A program made the position numbers and the translations under genes. Shown one piece after another: positions 17,174 through 27,271 of a stretch of DNA of 64,000 bases. Position 1 is the stretch's first letter; each line of letters begins with the position of its first letter. The notes beneath the pieces are model-generated. The model saw only the letters and a list, made by a program, of their open reading frames with translations, was not told the DNA's origin and did no database searches. Origin of the DNA: an uncultured Roseobacter sp. Its GTDB lineage: Bacteria > Pseudomonadota > Alphaproteobacteria > Rhodobacterales > Rhodobacteraceae. Location: positions 248,001 to 312,000 of the forward strand of contig CANKZM010000005.1 in NCBI GenBank assembly GCA_947488305.1, in the 5' to 3' direction.

Positions 17174-17953
17174 ATGTTGATCGCTCATATCTCCGATTTC
17201 CATGTCTTTTCCGAAGCACCGGAAACGTCTCTGGTACGGCTGGATGCGGCGGATGCGGCGCGAAAAGTCATTGGTGACATAGCTTCCCATCAACCGAAGT
17301 TCGATGCCGTCATCTTTACGGGCGATCTGGCTGATGGGGGGAGTGCCGCGGATTATGCGCTTGTGAAAGACATCCTTGCGCCGCTCGACATGCCGGTGTT
17401 TGTCGTGCCCGGCAACCACGATGACAGGGCCCAAATGCGCGCCGCTTTCGAGGATGTGCTGCCGTTTGGGCGAGGCCCATATCTCAACTACGCGGCACAG
17501 TTGGGCGATCTGCGCATCCTCGCGCTCGACACGCTGGTCGAAGGCCGCGTTCATGGCACGCTTGATCCTTCCCAACTTGACTGGCTTGCCGATAAACTTG
17601 CCTCGCAATCACCGGGCCCCACTCTGATCGCGATGCATCACCCGCCGTTTCCATCGGGGGTCACCAAGTTGGACGCTATGGCGCTGATCGACGGGCGCGA
17701 CAGGCTCGGGGACCTTGTGGCCGCATATGACGCACCCTTGTATATTTTCGCGGGCCACATACACCGCCCCTTTCAGGCGATGTGGAACGGTGCGTTTTGC
17801 CAGGTCGGTGGCGGGCCCGCGTTCCAGCATGCGCTGGACCTGCGGCCCGAGGCACAGGAACCGGGCAGCATTGCAGAGCCCTACGCCTATTTCATCCTGC
17901 GCTATGACGCGCAGGGCACCATGACCCTTCACAAAAGGTATGTATCGCTGTGA
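17174..17953 (+). CDS. Calcineurin-type phosphodiesterase, GpdQ/CpdA-like
   Basis: A 259-residue metallophosphoesterase with all five metal-binding blocks: DFH (residues 7-9), GDLADGG, GNHDD, MHHPP and GHIHRPF. This set fits the GpdQ/3',5'-cAMP phosphodiesterase class, which hydrolyses glycerophosphodiesters or cyclic nucleotides. The ATG at 17174 is chosen because the phosphodiesterase fold starts immediately (LIAHISDFH). It follows the permease by 16 bases and overlaps the next gene, so its substrate is probably what the importer brings in. Confidence 0.85.
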   Translation: MLIAHISDFHVFSEAPETSLVRLDAADAARKVIGDIASHQPKFDAVIFTGDLADGGSAADYALVKDILAPLDMPVFVVPGNHDDRAQMRAAFEDVLPFGRGPYLNYAAQLGDLRILALDTLVEGRVHGTLDPSQLDWLADKLASQSPGPTLIAMHHPPFPSGVTKLDAMALIDGRDRLGDLVAAYDAPLYIFAGHIHRPFQAMWNGAFCQVGGGPAFQHALDLRPEAQEPGSIAEPYAYFILRYDAQGTMTLHKRYVSL

Positions 17954-18759
17954 CCCAAGCCGTAACTCAGGAATGTGCTCGTACCGTCGAAGCCATTGCC
18001 CGCAAGGCTGGCGATCTGGCCCTGTCGCATTTTCACGAGCTCAGCTCCGTACCGGTCGAAGCCAAGGGGCATCTCGATCTCGTCACTGCGGCGGATCAGG
18101 AGGTCGAGGTCTTCGTCACGCGCGCGCTCACCGATGCCTTCCCAGATGATGGCGTCTTTGGCGAAGAAGGGGCTGCCCATGAGGGACGCTCGGGGCGTAC
18201 ATGGGTGATTGATCCCATAGACGGGACGTTCAATTTCGTACGCGGCGGCGATCAATGGGCGGTCTCGATCGGTCTCTATGAGGGCGGACGCCCGGTATTC
18301 GGTGTCATTCACGTGCCGGTGCGGGCGCAAACACTTGTTGGCGGCGCTGGTTTTGCCAGCACGCTGAATGGACAAGAAATGGAGCAGCGTAGGGGTATGA
18401 AGGCGGCGCAGGCCGCTTGTGGCGTTGGGTTTCATCCCGTGATCCCGGTCGATCTGCGGCTCAACACGCTTCGGTTCATTCTCGAAGAGGCGCAGATGTC
18501 GTTTCGGTGCTGCGGGTCGGCGACCTTGTCGATGATCGAAATTGCACAAGGTCAGGTCGATGGATATCTCGGTACCGGCGAAAGTACCTGGGATTTGATG
18601 GCGGCAATTCCGATCCTGGAGCAGATTGGCATAGGCTGCACCGTTGACTGGACACAGATTGACCTGACCGACAAGTTGCGATTTGCCTGCGGTACGCCGG
18701 AATTTCTGGAGGCTATCTCGCCCATTGTCCCATACGGCACAGCTTTGCGGCTGGACTGA
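17950..18759 (+). CDS. Inositol-monophosphatase-family phosphatase
   Basis: A 269-residue member of the IMPase/SuhB/HisN superfamily with a GTG start overlapping the previous stop. Motifs are GVFGEEG (metal Glu), WVIDPIDGTFNFVRG (metal aspartates) and the C-terminal STWDLMAAIPILEQIG, where the third metal Asp lies. It removes phosphate from inositol phosphate or related sugar/polyol phosphates; histidinol phosphate or PAP cannot be excluded. Being the last gene of an operon with a phosphodiesterase, it probably acts on the phosphomonoester that enzyme releases. Confidence 0.88.
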   Translation: MTQAVTQECARTVEAIARKAGDLALSHFHELSSVPVEAKGHLDLVTAADQEVEVFVTRALTDAFPDDGVFGEEGAAHEGRSGRTWVIDPIDGTFNFVRGGDQWAVSIGLYEGGRPVFGVIHVPVRAQTLVGGAGFASTLNGQEMEQRRGMKAAQAACGVGFHPVIPVDLRLNTLRFILEEAQMSFRCCGSATLSMIEIAQGQVDGYLGTGESTWDLMAAIPILEQIGIGCTVDWTQIDLTDKLRFACGTPEFLEAISPIVPYGTALRLD

Positions 18760-18899
18760 GGACAGGTATAATTTAACCTACACGACGCAGAAGTATGACA
18801 GCCACTGGGTCATTGGGTTCAGCTCAATCCGTATTGGACCGGTAGGCGGATCGGGCTTTTTTCCCTTCTGAACGTGTCAATTGATAGAAAGTAACGCCG

Positions 18900-20555
18900 G
18901 TGAACGAACCACACGCCCTCCAGATACTGATCCATATTGCAGGTGCTGCGGCCCTGCTGATCTGGGCAGTTCGGTTGGTGCGGACAGGTGTCGAGCGCGG
19001 ATTTGCAGCGCCCATGCGCATCTGGCTGCGGCATTCAGCCCGAAACCGATTGCTTGCCGCAGCAACCGGAATGGGCGCGGCTGTGCTGTTGCAAAGCGCC
19101 ACCGCAGTTGCGGTTCTGGTGTCCAATTTCATGTCCAAAGGCGGGCTTGCAACAGCAACCGGGCTGGCGATCCTCTTGGGTGCAGATGTGGGGTCCGCCT
19201 TGGTGACGCAGCTTTTGGTCGTGCGGCAACCTATTCTGATCCCGCTTTTGCTGGTCGTCGGGGTGACCGTGTTTCTGCGCGGCGAAGGCAGCAACACCCG
19301 CCAGGTCGGTCGGATCATGATCGGGCTTGCGCTGATCTTCGTGTCGCTGGACATGATCCGTGGCGCAACCGAACCGATGATCGCCAACCCCGCTACGCAG
19401 ACCGTCATGGCCTACCTTGGTAGCGACCTGCTGACCGCATTCATCATTGGCGCTGTCTTCGCCTGGGGCGTTCATTCCAGTGTTGCTGCGGTATTGCTAT
19501 TTGTTACGCTAGCCGGGCAGTCGATCCTTCCGGTTCCGGCTGCCGCTGCAATGATCCTTGGGGCCAATCTGGGTGGAGGCTTCATCGCATTTGTACTGAC
19601 CTATTCCGCGCCACTCGCGTCGCGACAAATGATCATGGCCAACCTGATCCTGCGCGGTGGCGGGGCTGCACTGGCTGTTCTTGCCATTGCGTCGCTGCCG
19701 GATCTGCTGACTTACCTTGGGGCTACTCCTGCCCGACAATCCATCAATCTGCATCTGGCTTTCAATTTGCTGCTGGCACTATTGGCGCTACCGCTTGTTG
19801 GGCCGATTACAGCCGTGCTGTCCTATTTCATGGTAGAAAAGCCCAGCACGAACGGTGCTCTGAATGTCGCCAGTGCGCTCGACCCCACTCTATTGGATCG
19901 CCCGCAGCGCGCCATAGACTGCGCAGCGCGCGAACTGCTCGGGATGGGGCAAAAGATCGAACAGATGCTGATCGCGGTCGAACCTCTCTACGACCAATGG
20001 AACGCTACCACTGCAATCATGATCGTGGATCAGGACAAGGCCATTAAGCAGACGCATCTGGATATCAAACTTTATCTTGCCCGCCTCGGCCAAAAGGGGA
20101 TGGATGAGGAACTGAGCAGACGTTCAATGGAGCTGGCCTCGATTTCAACCAGCCTCGATTCTGCATCCGACGCTATTGCGCGGATCATGCTTGAGCTGGC
20201 CAGACGCCTGGATATGCAAAAACTGCAATTCTCGCCCCAGGGTCGCGAAGAAATCCGCGACTTTACGGACAGAGTCCAAAGCAATGTGCAACTGGCCCTG
20301 AATGTGATGATGAACCAGAACCCAGCCGAAGCCCGCGAACTGGTCGCAGCCAAGGAAAAGGTGCGCAAAGTCGAGCAAAAATTGCAGCGCAGCCATATCG
20401 GCCGCCTGCGCGAGGGGCTCGCTGAAAGTATTGAGACGAGCAACATCCACCAGGAAACGCTCCGCGCGTTGAAGCAAATAAACACCGCGTTCTCAATGGT
20501 TGGCCATCCAATCCTTCTGAAATCGGGTGATCTGTTAAAGAGCCGCCTCGCCTAG
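18900..20555 (+). CDS. Na/Pi cotransporter family protein (NptA/YjbB-like)
   Basis: A 551-residue protein with a GTG start. The first ~310 residues are membrane-spanning and contain the two inverted QSATA-type repeats of SLC34-like sodium/phosphate cotransporters (AAVLLQSATAVAVLV and the VHSSVAAVLLF repeat). The last ~220 residues form a PhoU-like helical bundle rich in charged residues. It moves phosphate across the inner membrane. It lies 140 bases after a phosphoesterase operon, so it may handle phosphate released there, but it may have its own promoter. Confidence 0.88.
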   Translation: MNEPHALQILIHIAGAAALLIWAVRLVRTGVERGFAAPMRIWLRHSARNRLLAAATGMGAAVLLQSATAVAVLVSNFMSKGGLATATGLAILLGADVGSALVTQLLVVRQPILIPLLLVVGVTVFLRGEGSNTRQVGRIMIGLALIFVSLDMIRGATEPMIANPATQTVMAYLGSDLLTAFIIGAVFAWGVHSSVAAVLLFVTLAGQSILPVPAAAAMILGANLGGGFIAFVLTYSAPLASRQMIMANLILRGGGAALAVLAIASLPDLLTYLGATPARQSINLHLAFNLLLALLALPLVGPITAVLSYFMVEKPSTNGALNVASALDPTLLDRPQRAIDCAARELLGMGQKIEQMLIAVEPLYDQWNATTAIMIVDQDKAIKQTHLDIKLYLARLGQKGMDEELSRRSMELASISTSLDSASDAIARIMLELARRLDMQKLQFSPQGREEIRDFTDRVQSNVQLALNVMMNQNPAEARELVAAKEKVRKVEQKLQRSHIGRLREGLAESIETSNIHQETLRALKQINTAFSMVGHPILLKSGDLLKSRLA

Positions 20556-20858
20556 GGCCAAATGCACGCCCCGACTGAGAAGTCTGGCAGCTTCACCAGA
20601 CTGAACGCATTGTTATGACACCGGTAGCAAGCAGACTTCCGATCCTATTGACATCGCCAGCATGGGCGCTGACATCAGACAACCGAGAACGGCCAAAATT
20701 TCGAACGATCACACAAAAACTACATCCATTATCCGGCAAGTGCCTCGAATAAGTATGGCAATCCTCTCCTGGAAATTGTGATACTACACTGACCTACATA
20801 ATTTCATGGCAATTTCATTTTCGAACGCGATTATTATTTCAGGAGTTTTCTTCCACCC
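20556..20858. other. Intergenic region with likely NRPS-like gene promoter
   Basis: About 300 bases, increasingly AT-rich toward the next gene. No RNA gene or confident promoter is identified. A CAGGAG lies 13 bases before the ATG at 20859, a rather long spacing. Confidence 0.4.
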
Positions 20859-23800
20859 ATGAGACAATCCCGTAGCAGCACATTTGACCAGGCGACATTG
20901 TTTCCGGCGAGCAGTAATCAGTTTCGCTACGTGATGGCAGAGTTATCAGGTGTCGGCGCATACATGATCGCCGTGGGCCACATGGTCGAGGGATCGCTCG
21001 ACAAAGAGGCCTTCCACGTCGCCGTGCGTCAGTTGGTTGAAAGACATGATGCACTTCGCACGGCGTTTGTATTGGATGGCCGCCAAATACATGCGTCGGT
21101 ATCAACCGATGCCAAATTCCAATTTCACCAATGTGAAATGGAGGATCAGTCTCTGGCCGCTTTTCGAGAGTGGGCGTTGCCAGCTTCGTTTGATGCGGTG
21201 GATACGACTGAGCATGGATCTCTCATTCGCTTTTTCGTCGCTGATTATGGATCTTGTTGGCGTTTCTCGATCGCTGCGCATCACGCCATCATGGATGGAT
21301 TGTCACGTCGCGCGATGCACAAGGACCTGCTCAAACTCTATGTTGGAGAGGAATTGGAACCTGCAAAGTCTTACTACGACTATGCTCTTCCGCACGTGAG
21401 GGACGCATCCACAACCGATGAAGTCGAGAGATTTGTAGAAGCTCTGCCCAAACCTGCGCGGCTGGTTTCTGACGGCTCGGGTAAAAGCGGATTGGCACAG
21501 GCCGGGAAGTTCGTTGAGAAAAATTTCGGGAGTTTTCTAAAGGACATAAGGCCACTGGGAAAGGCAATCGGAGCAAGCAAATTCGGCGTGCTTTCCGCAT
21601 GCCACGCGCTCGGCATGTACGGTTTTACCGGGTCATCAGACGTCGCGACGTTTTTCCAAACCGAAGGGCGCGGAAACTTGGGCGCGCCCGCTTCAGTTAT
21701 TGGACCATTTTCGAACACCCTGCCCCTGGATGTTACTGTCGATTTGGATAAGAATTTTGCCGCTTTCGCCAAAGAACTGACACAGCAGACCAAACTGGCC
21801 ATTTCCTTGGAAACGGAGCCCATCCTGGATTCGACCTTGGCGGCCGGGAAAGGCCCCACCGTGTCGATAAACATGTATCCCCCCTCGAGGCCAATTCGAG
21901 CAGGCTCACTTCAAATTGGTCCGCGGGAGTTTCTGGACCGACGCATCGAATTTGATCTCAACCTGGTCTGGGCTGATGATCGCAATGTCACAACAGGGAG
22001 AGTGTTTTTTGACTCAGCTCACGTTTCAAAAGCGAGGGCCGCGTCATATCTTGATTTTCAGGGCCGATTACTTGCCTCAGTTCTGGAGAATGCTGACAGA
22101 ACTTGCCGGGAAATTCTCGCAGCTGCACGCATCGGGCACGAAGCGGTAACCCATGCGTCTGAGCTTGAACCTGAGCCGACCACGAGATTGCATGAATCCT
22201 TTTTTGAACTTGCCCAAAAACAACCTGACGCTCCAGCGGTCATAACGTCTCGGGAAACCATCACATACGAGGAATTGGCGGATAGAGCCCTTCGATTCAT
22301 GAAGGGTGTGGTTGAACAAGGAGTTGGTGAAGGAGACACCGTTGGAATCCTAGCCGGGAGAGATCCGGCAATCATTGCGGCTATTTTGGGGATTTCAGCG
22401 AGCGGTGCTTCTTTTGCGCTTTTGGATGCGACTTACCCGGATGCACGTCTGAAAAAGATGATAGACCGCTTGGGCGCGCGCTTGATCGTAGAGGCTGGCG
22501 CGGCGTTTCCTAAAGCTATTCAAGGCAATTTCACAATTGTCCGCGAAGCAAATGAACCTGTTTCGTCGATGAAACCTGTTGGCGGCCCGCCGCGCGATGC
22601 GGCTTATCATCTGTTTACTTCCGGTACGACCGGTGAGGCAAAGCTGATTTCGCTGCCCGACAAAACGCTGCAACGTTCCATAGCTTGGCAAATTCAAAAA
22701 CTATCCCTGTCCGAACCCATTACAACCGTACTTCTGGCAGGGATTTCTCATGATCCGACCTTGAGGGATATTTTTCTGCCCCTGTGCAGTGGGGGACGCG
22801 CCATCGTTCCTACGAATACTGAGATGGTCGACCCTAAAAGTCTTCGACATCTCATTCGATCCGCCAAATGCAGTGTATTGAACGCAAGCGCGAGTTCGTC
22901 ACGTTTGGTGTCGGCCGGATTGTCATCCAACGAAGAAGGGTTTCCCGACATACTTGCAATTTTCTGGGGAAGCGAGCGCCTGTCGGCTGCTACAGTCGAG
23001 CACTGGCGTGATCTGTCGCCCCATGCAAGGCAGTTCAACATCTTCGGTACGACAGAAACGCCACAGATTTTCCTGTGCAACGAGATCTTGGCGGAGAGAC
23101 ATAAGAATGAGCCGATCCCGCTGGGTCAACCGCTCCCATATTCGGGTGTCCGGATCGTCGATCCAGATGGCGTACCCGTATCGGTTGGTGAAGTTGGCGA
23201 GATCGTTGCTGATCTTGCGGATCCCGTTTCCGGTGTGAACCAAAAGGTTCAACCGGACCATCCTCAGATTTCAGCTCTCCATTTCACCGGGGACCTTGGC
23301 TACCAAATGCCCGATGGGAATGTGCGGTTTGTTGGACGGCAAGACGATCAGGTTACAATCAACGGTTTCCGCGTGGAGTTGGCCGGGATCGAAGCTGTGG
23401 CGGAAAGCATTTCCGGTGTGGAACGAGCCTGTGCGCTGCTTTCCGAAGAAAAGCTCTTGTTGTTTATCTTGACTGACGATTTGGATGTAAATGAAGGAGT
23501 TATCAGGACGGCGCTGGCAAAGAACTTGCCCAGCTACATGGTGCCGTCAGAAATCCTGCTCACAAATGATTTTCCTTTAACTGCCAATAACAAGGTAGAT
23601 AAAGCGGGTCTTTTGAAACTGAAATCCGAAAAATCGTACGACCCAATAGACCCGGCGTCAGCTCCGGAAACCGAAGATGAGCGCATGATTTCAGCCATCT
23701 TCACAAATTTCTCGGGCCGAGATGCGCTGTACCGAAATCAGTCTTTCTTTGACCTTGGTGCGGACAGTCTAACGACAATTGAAGCGCGTCTGGCTCTGGA

Positions 23801-24926
23801 ACATAAGGGAATTTTGCTGCCGGAAGACTGGCAATGGGTATCCATTGCGGATTTGGCTTTGCTTAATAGATCGACGGCAACTTCAAATGTAACGCGAAAC
23901 CCCTTTTTCTCAACGTCCACGATCGAGACAATGATCCTGTTTCGAGCTCTCGCGATTGTGGGAATCGTAATTGCTCACAATGGCTTCCAACTTGGGATTG
24001 GGTCCACGGTCGCGCTCTTTGCGTTGGCAGGTTTCTCCTTTGCACAGTTACAACTCCCAACTGTGTTAAAGGACGATCATGTCGGACGCGTTGTCGCTTT
24101 ACTCGGACGTATTTACGTACCGCTTGTGCTGTTTTTTTTGCTTCATGCCGTCGCCAATACCCTCAGAGGCGAAGATGTTCACGTAACATCACAACTCTTG
24201 CATCGAAATTTCGCACCCATTCTAAATCATGTTTTCCCGGATCACTGGAACAAACTTCCTGAGATCAGTTGGGTGTGGTTTCTGCATACATACATCCAGA
24301 TATTCGCGCTTATAGGTTTTATGCTGGCGTTCCCCTGGTCACGAGAACGCTTGCGAGACAACACATGGTCTGCCCTGCTTGTTGTATCGCTGGTCTCATT
24401 GTGTGCGAGCATTCTGGCCGTTTCGGGTATCGCCGTTTTCACCGGCGACTTTCGGGAGATCGCTATTAAGCTACAGACAGTACCGACGACTATTTTCCCA
24501 TTTCTCGCGATAGGCGCATTGGCGGTCTATTCGAAAACGCCAATGCAGCGCGTGGTGACGCTGGCTCTCGGAGTTTTGTATTTTGGGATCTGTAAAGCGT
24601 TTTTCCCATTCCTCGGTAATGTATCGTGGATCATCGTTTTGGTTGTCTGCATGATCCTGCCCCATATCGTGCTGCCCCGACTTTTAACGAGGGTCATTGT
24701 CCCAATTGCTGCATTTTCACTGATGATCTATCTGACCCACATTCCGGTCATGCATCTACTCCGGGTTTTTCTCGGAACGACTCCGGCGGCCATCACGGTT
24801 ATCGTGCCCCTCCAAATTCTCATCGGAATTGGTTTCGGCTTGGCAATGAGACCAGTTCTTAGAGCACTGGGAGTAGACAGGCTTTCTACGATGAAGGTAT
24901 CGCTGAGGAGGCAAGAGACCTCATGA
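20859..24926 (+). CDS. NRPS-like C-A-T protein fused to a membrane acyltransferase (AT3)
   Basis: A 1355-residue four-part protein. Residues 10-430 are a condensation domain with an intact HHxxxDG motif (H141-G147). Residues 440-930 are an adenylation domain: A3 LFTSGTTGEAK (~585), A5 FGTTET, A7 FTGDLGYQMPDG, A8 GRQDDQVTINGFRVEL and the A10 lysine in TANNKVDK. Residues 935-1005 are a carrier protein with the phosphopantetheine serine S970 in LGADSLT. Residues 1020-1340 are a multi-helix acyltransferase-3 domain with the N-terminal R..A..V..H pattern (FRALAIVGIVIAHNG). It would load an amino or aryl acid and perhaps pass it to a membrane acceptor. No thioesterase domain is present, and no phosphopantetheinyl transferase was recognised in the window. 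It stands alone. The substrate is unknown. Confidence 0.85.
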   Translation: MRQSRSSTFDQATLFPASSNQFRYVMAELSGVGAYMIAVGHMVEGSLDKEAFHVAVRQLVERHDALRTAFVLDGRQIHASVSTDAKFQFHQCEMEDQSLAAFREWALPASFDAVDTTEHGSLIRFFVADYGSCWRFSIAAHHAIMDGLSRRAMHKDLLKLYVGEELEPAKSYYDYALPHVRDASTTDEVERFVEALPKPARLVSDGSGKSGLAQAGKFVEKNFGSFLKDIRPLGKAIGASKFGVLSACHALGMYGFTGSSDVATFFQTEGRGNLGAPASVIGPFSNTLPLDVTVDLDKNFAAFAKELTQQTKLAISLETEPILDSTLAAGKGPTVSINMYPPSRPIRAGSLQIGPREFLDRRIEFDLNLVWADDRNVTTGRVFFDSAHVSKARAASYLDFQGRLLASVLENADRTCREILAAARIGHEAVTHASELEPEPTTRLHESFFELAQKQPDAPAVITSRETITYEELADRALRFMKGVVEQGVGEGDTVGILAGRDPAIIAAILGISASGASFALLDATYPDARLKKMIDRLGARLIVEAGAAFPKAIQGNFTIVREANEPVSSMKPVGGPPRDAAYHLFTSGTTGEAKLISLPDKTLQRSIAWQIQKLSLSEPITTVLLAGISHDPTLRDIFLPLCSGGRAIVPTNTEMVDPKSLRHLIRSAKCSVLNASASSSRLVSAGLSSNEEGFPDILAIFWGSERLSAATVEHWRDLSPHARQFNIFGTTETPQIFLCNEILAERHKNEPIPLGQPLPYSGVRIVDPDGVPVSVGEVGEIVADLADPVSGVNQKVQPDHPQISALHFTGDLGYQMPDGNVRFVGRQDDQVTINGFRVELAGIEAVAESISGVERACALLSEEKLLLFILTDDLDVNEGVIRTALAKNLPSYMVPSEILLTNDFPLTANNKVDKAGLLKLKSEKSYDPIDPASAPETEDERMISAIFTNFSGRDALYRNQSFFDLGADSLTTIEARLALEHKGILLPEDWQWVSIADLALLNRSTATSNVTRNPFFSTSTIETMILFRALAIVGIVIAHNGFQLGIGSTVALFALAGFSFAQLQLPTVLKDDHVGRVVALLGRIYVPLVLFFLLHAVANTLRGEDVHVTSQLLHRNFAPILNHVFPDHWNKLPEISWVWFLHTYIQIFALIGFMLAFPWSRERLRDNTWSALLVVSLVSLCASILAVSGIAVFTGDFREIAIKLQTVPTTIFPFLAIGALAVYSKTPMQRVVTLALGVLYFGICKAFFPFLGNVSWIIVLVVCMILPHIVLPRLLTRVIVPIAAFSLMIYLTHIPVMHLLRVFLGTTPAAITVIVPLQILIGIGFGLAMRPVLRALGVDRLSTMKVSLRRQETS

Positions 24927-25121
24927 CCGCTTTTCTTGAGCTCCGGGACGAAACGGTGCGACACAACGGGTCGTGGCAGCCCGACGTCGCATGTTCTGGG
25001 TCGTCGGTTGAGACTGGCATTGGCTCGCCACGGTAGCCATTTCGTACAATTTTGTTCGAGCGCTCTATACATCGATAGAGAATACCACTATCGCCGGGGT
25101 TTTCTCGGCAATTGGTGACCT

Positions 25122-27179
25122 GTGCAAGAACCCTCCAACCTTCCCGCAACTCTATCAACGGCGCTGTCCCAAAAAGGGTATAGTGCCCTGACGCCTGTCC
25201 AAGAGGCCGTTACAACGCAAGAATTGGCGGGCAAGGATTTGCTTGTCTCTGCGCAAACCGGTTCCGGTAAAACCGTGGGCTTCGGTCTTGCAATGGCACA
25301 AGAGCTTCTCGATGACAGCGGACGATTTGACCGACCAGCGAACCCTTTGGCCGTGGTGATTGCGCCCACGCGCGAACTGGCACTGCAGGTTCGGCGCGAG
25401 TTCGACTGGCTGTTTGCCGAAGCCGGGATCGTCACTGCATCGGCGGTGGGTGGCATGGATGCACGCGCCGAGCGCAGGGCGCTTGAACGCGGCGCTCATG
25501 TTGTTGTCGCGACGCCGGGGCGGTTACGCGATCACACATCACGCGGGGTGATCGACCTGAGCGATTTGCAGACCGTTGTTCTCGACGAAGCTGACGAGAT
25601 GCTGGACATGGGGTTCGCCGAAGACCTTGAATACATTCTCGATCACACGCCAAAGACCCGGCGGACCTTGATGTTCTCTGCCACTGTTCCGCGCGGCATT
25701 GCCAAGCTGGCCCAGACCTACCAGAACGAAGATGCGCAGCAGCTCAAGGTTGGAAGCCCGGAGGCGCAGCATTCGGATATTACCTACAGCGCCTTGAACG
25801 TGGCGCCTTCGGATGTCGAAAAGGCAATCATCAATTTGCTGCGTTACCACGATGCAAAGACTGCCATAGTGTTCGCCAATACCCGCGCCATGGTTGCGCG
25901 TTTGACTGCGAAGTTCTCGAACCGGGGATTTACCGTTGTTTCCTTGTCAGGGGAACTCAGCCAGACAGAGCGCACCAATGCGATGCAAGCCCTGCGAGAT
26001 GGGCGAGCGCAGGTTTGTGTTGCTACGGACGTGGCCGCCCGGGGCATTGATCTTCCGGGGTTGGAGCTGGTGATCCACGCAGATCTCCCTTCGAATGCCG
26101 AAGCTTTACTGCACCGTTCTGGACGGACCGGTCGTGCCGGGCGCAAGGGAACGTCCATTTTGATCGTGCCGGGCCGCCAGCGCTCGAAAGCGCAAAGATT
26201 GCTGAAGACGGCAAAGTTGGAGGCCGAATGGGGCACCCCACCCTCTGCCGAAGAGGTTCTCGCCCGGGAAGAAGACCGGATCATATCCAGCCCCGCCTTG
26301 GACGAGCCACCAGATGCCGAAGAAACAGCTTTTGCAGAACGGCTGCTCAAGGGCAGAACGCCAGAGCAGGTCGCGGCAGCCTACTTGCGCCTCTACCGAG
26401 AACGCCACTCGGCACCAGAGATCTTGGGAACGGCGCCAGAGCCTGGAAAACGCAACACAGAGGCGCGCGCGGCGTTTGGCCCAAGCACTTGGTTCTCGCT
26501 TTCCTTGGGGCGCAAACAGCGTGCAGAGCCGCGCTGGTTGTTGCCAATGCTGTGCCGCAACGCAGGTCTTTCGAAGGACGCCATCGGCGCAATCCGCGTG
26601 CAATACCAAGAGACCTTTGTTGAAATCGCCACTGATGCTGTACCTGCAATGAAGCGGGATCTGGGGGACGCGTTGGTCATTGAGCAAGGGGCGGCTCTGA
26701 CTGAGCTGGTGGGCGTGCCAGACTTCGATACCTCTCCCAAAGGACCACCTGCGGCGCCTCATTCCTCACCTGAAGCCGCGAAACACCGCAAACCTCGTTC
26801 TGACAAGCCATCGAAAACGGCGCAGACCTCGGAATGGCCAGACAAAGATGCCCGGACTGCATCCGAGCGCCCGAAGCGCAAAGGGAAATCCGCTGCTAAG
26901 GCACTGAACAATCAAGCAGGCAAAGACAAGCCAAAGCAGGGCAAAGCTCTGAAGGCGCAGTCAACAAACGAACGCGGACAGGCAAAACCACAGGCCGCCA
27001 CGGCAGAAAAGAAGCGGGACAAGCGACACAAGGATGCGTCTGACACATCCAAGTCTCTGGGAGCACGAAAAGCGCGCCACAAGGCCAGCGGCAAAGCCTC
27101 AAATACGCGACGTTCGGGAAGCAGAAACAACAAGGGCGGAGACGCAAGACCCGTCCGCAAGCATTCGAAGAAGAACTGA
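25122..27179 (+). CDS. DEAD-box RNA helicase (DeaD/CsdA-like)
   Basis: A 685-residue helicase with a GTG start. In order: Q motif (YSALTPVQEAV), motif I AQTGSGKT, Ia PTRELA, II DEAD, III SAT, V ARGIDLP and VI HRSGRTGRAGR. Residues ~460-545 form a DbpA/CsdA-type RNA-binding domain (WLLPMLCRNAGLSKDAIGAIRV). The last ~120 residues are very Lys/Arg-rich and probably disordered, helping RNA contact. The likely roles are ribosome assembly or unfolding of mRNA in the cold. The gene stands alone, with a ~195-base leader. Confidence 0.93.
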   Translation: MQEPSNLPATLSTALSQKGYSALTPVQEAVTTQELAGKDLLVSAQTGSGKTVGFGLAMAQELLDDSGRFDRPANPLAVVIAPTRELALQVRREFDWLFAEAGIVTASAVGGMDARAERRALERGAHVVVATPGRLRDHTSRGVIDLSDLQTVVLDEADEMLDMGFAEDLEYILDHTPKTRRTLMFSATVPRGIAKLAQTYQNEDAQQLKVGSPEAQHSDITYSALNVAPSDVEKAIINLLRYHDAKTAIVFANTRAMVARLTAKFSNRGFTVVSLSGELSQTERTNAMQALRDGRAQVCVATDVAARGIDLPGLELVIHADLPSNAEALLHRSGRTGRAGRKGTSILIVPGRQRSKAQRLLKTAKLEAEWGTPPSAEEVLAREEDRIISSPALDEPPDAEETAFAERLLKGRTPEQVAAAYLRLYRERHSAPEILGTAPEPGKRNTEARAAFGPSTWFSLSLGRKQRAEPRWLLPMLCRNAGLSKDAIGAIRVQYQETFVEIATDAVPAMKRDLGDALVIEQGAALTELVGVPDFDTSPKGPPAAPHSSPEAAKHRKPRSDKPSKTAQTSEWPDKDARTASERPKRKGKSAAKALNNQAGKDKPKQGKALKAQSTNERGQAKPQAATAEKKRDKRHKDASDTSKSLGARKARHKASGKASNTRRSGSRNNKGGDARPVRKHSKKN

Positions 27180-27271
27180 ACCTGCAGGCATACATCGGTA
27201 AATCCGTGGGCAACGAAGCGGCCATAGTCGAAACCAACACGATGAATAGCAGGTGAGACCCTGAAGAAATC

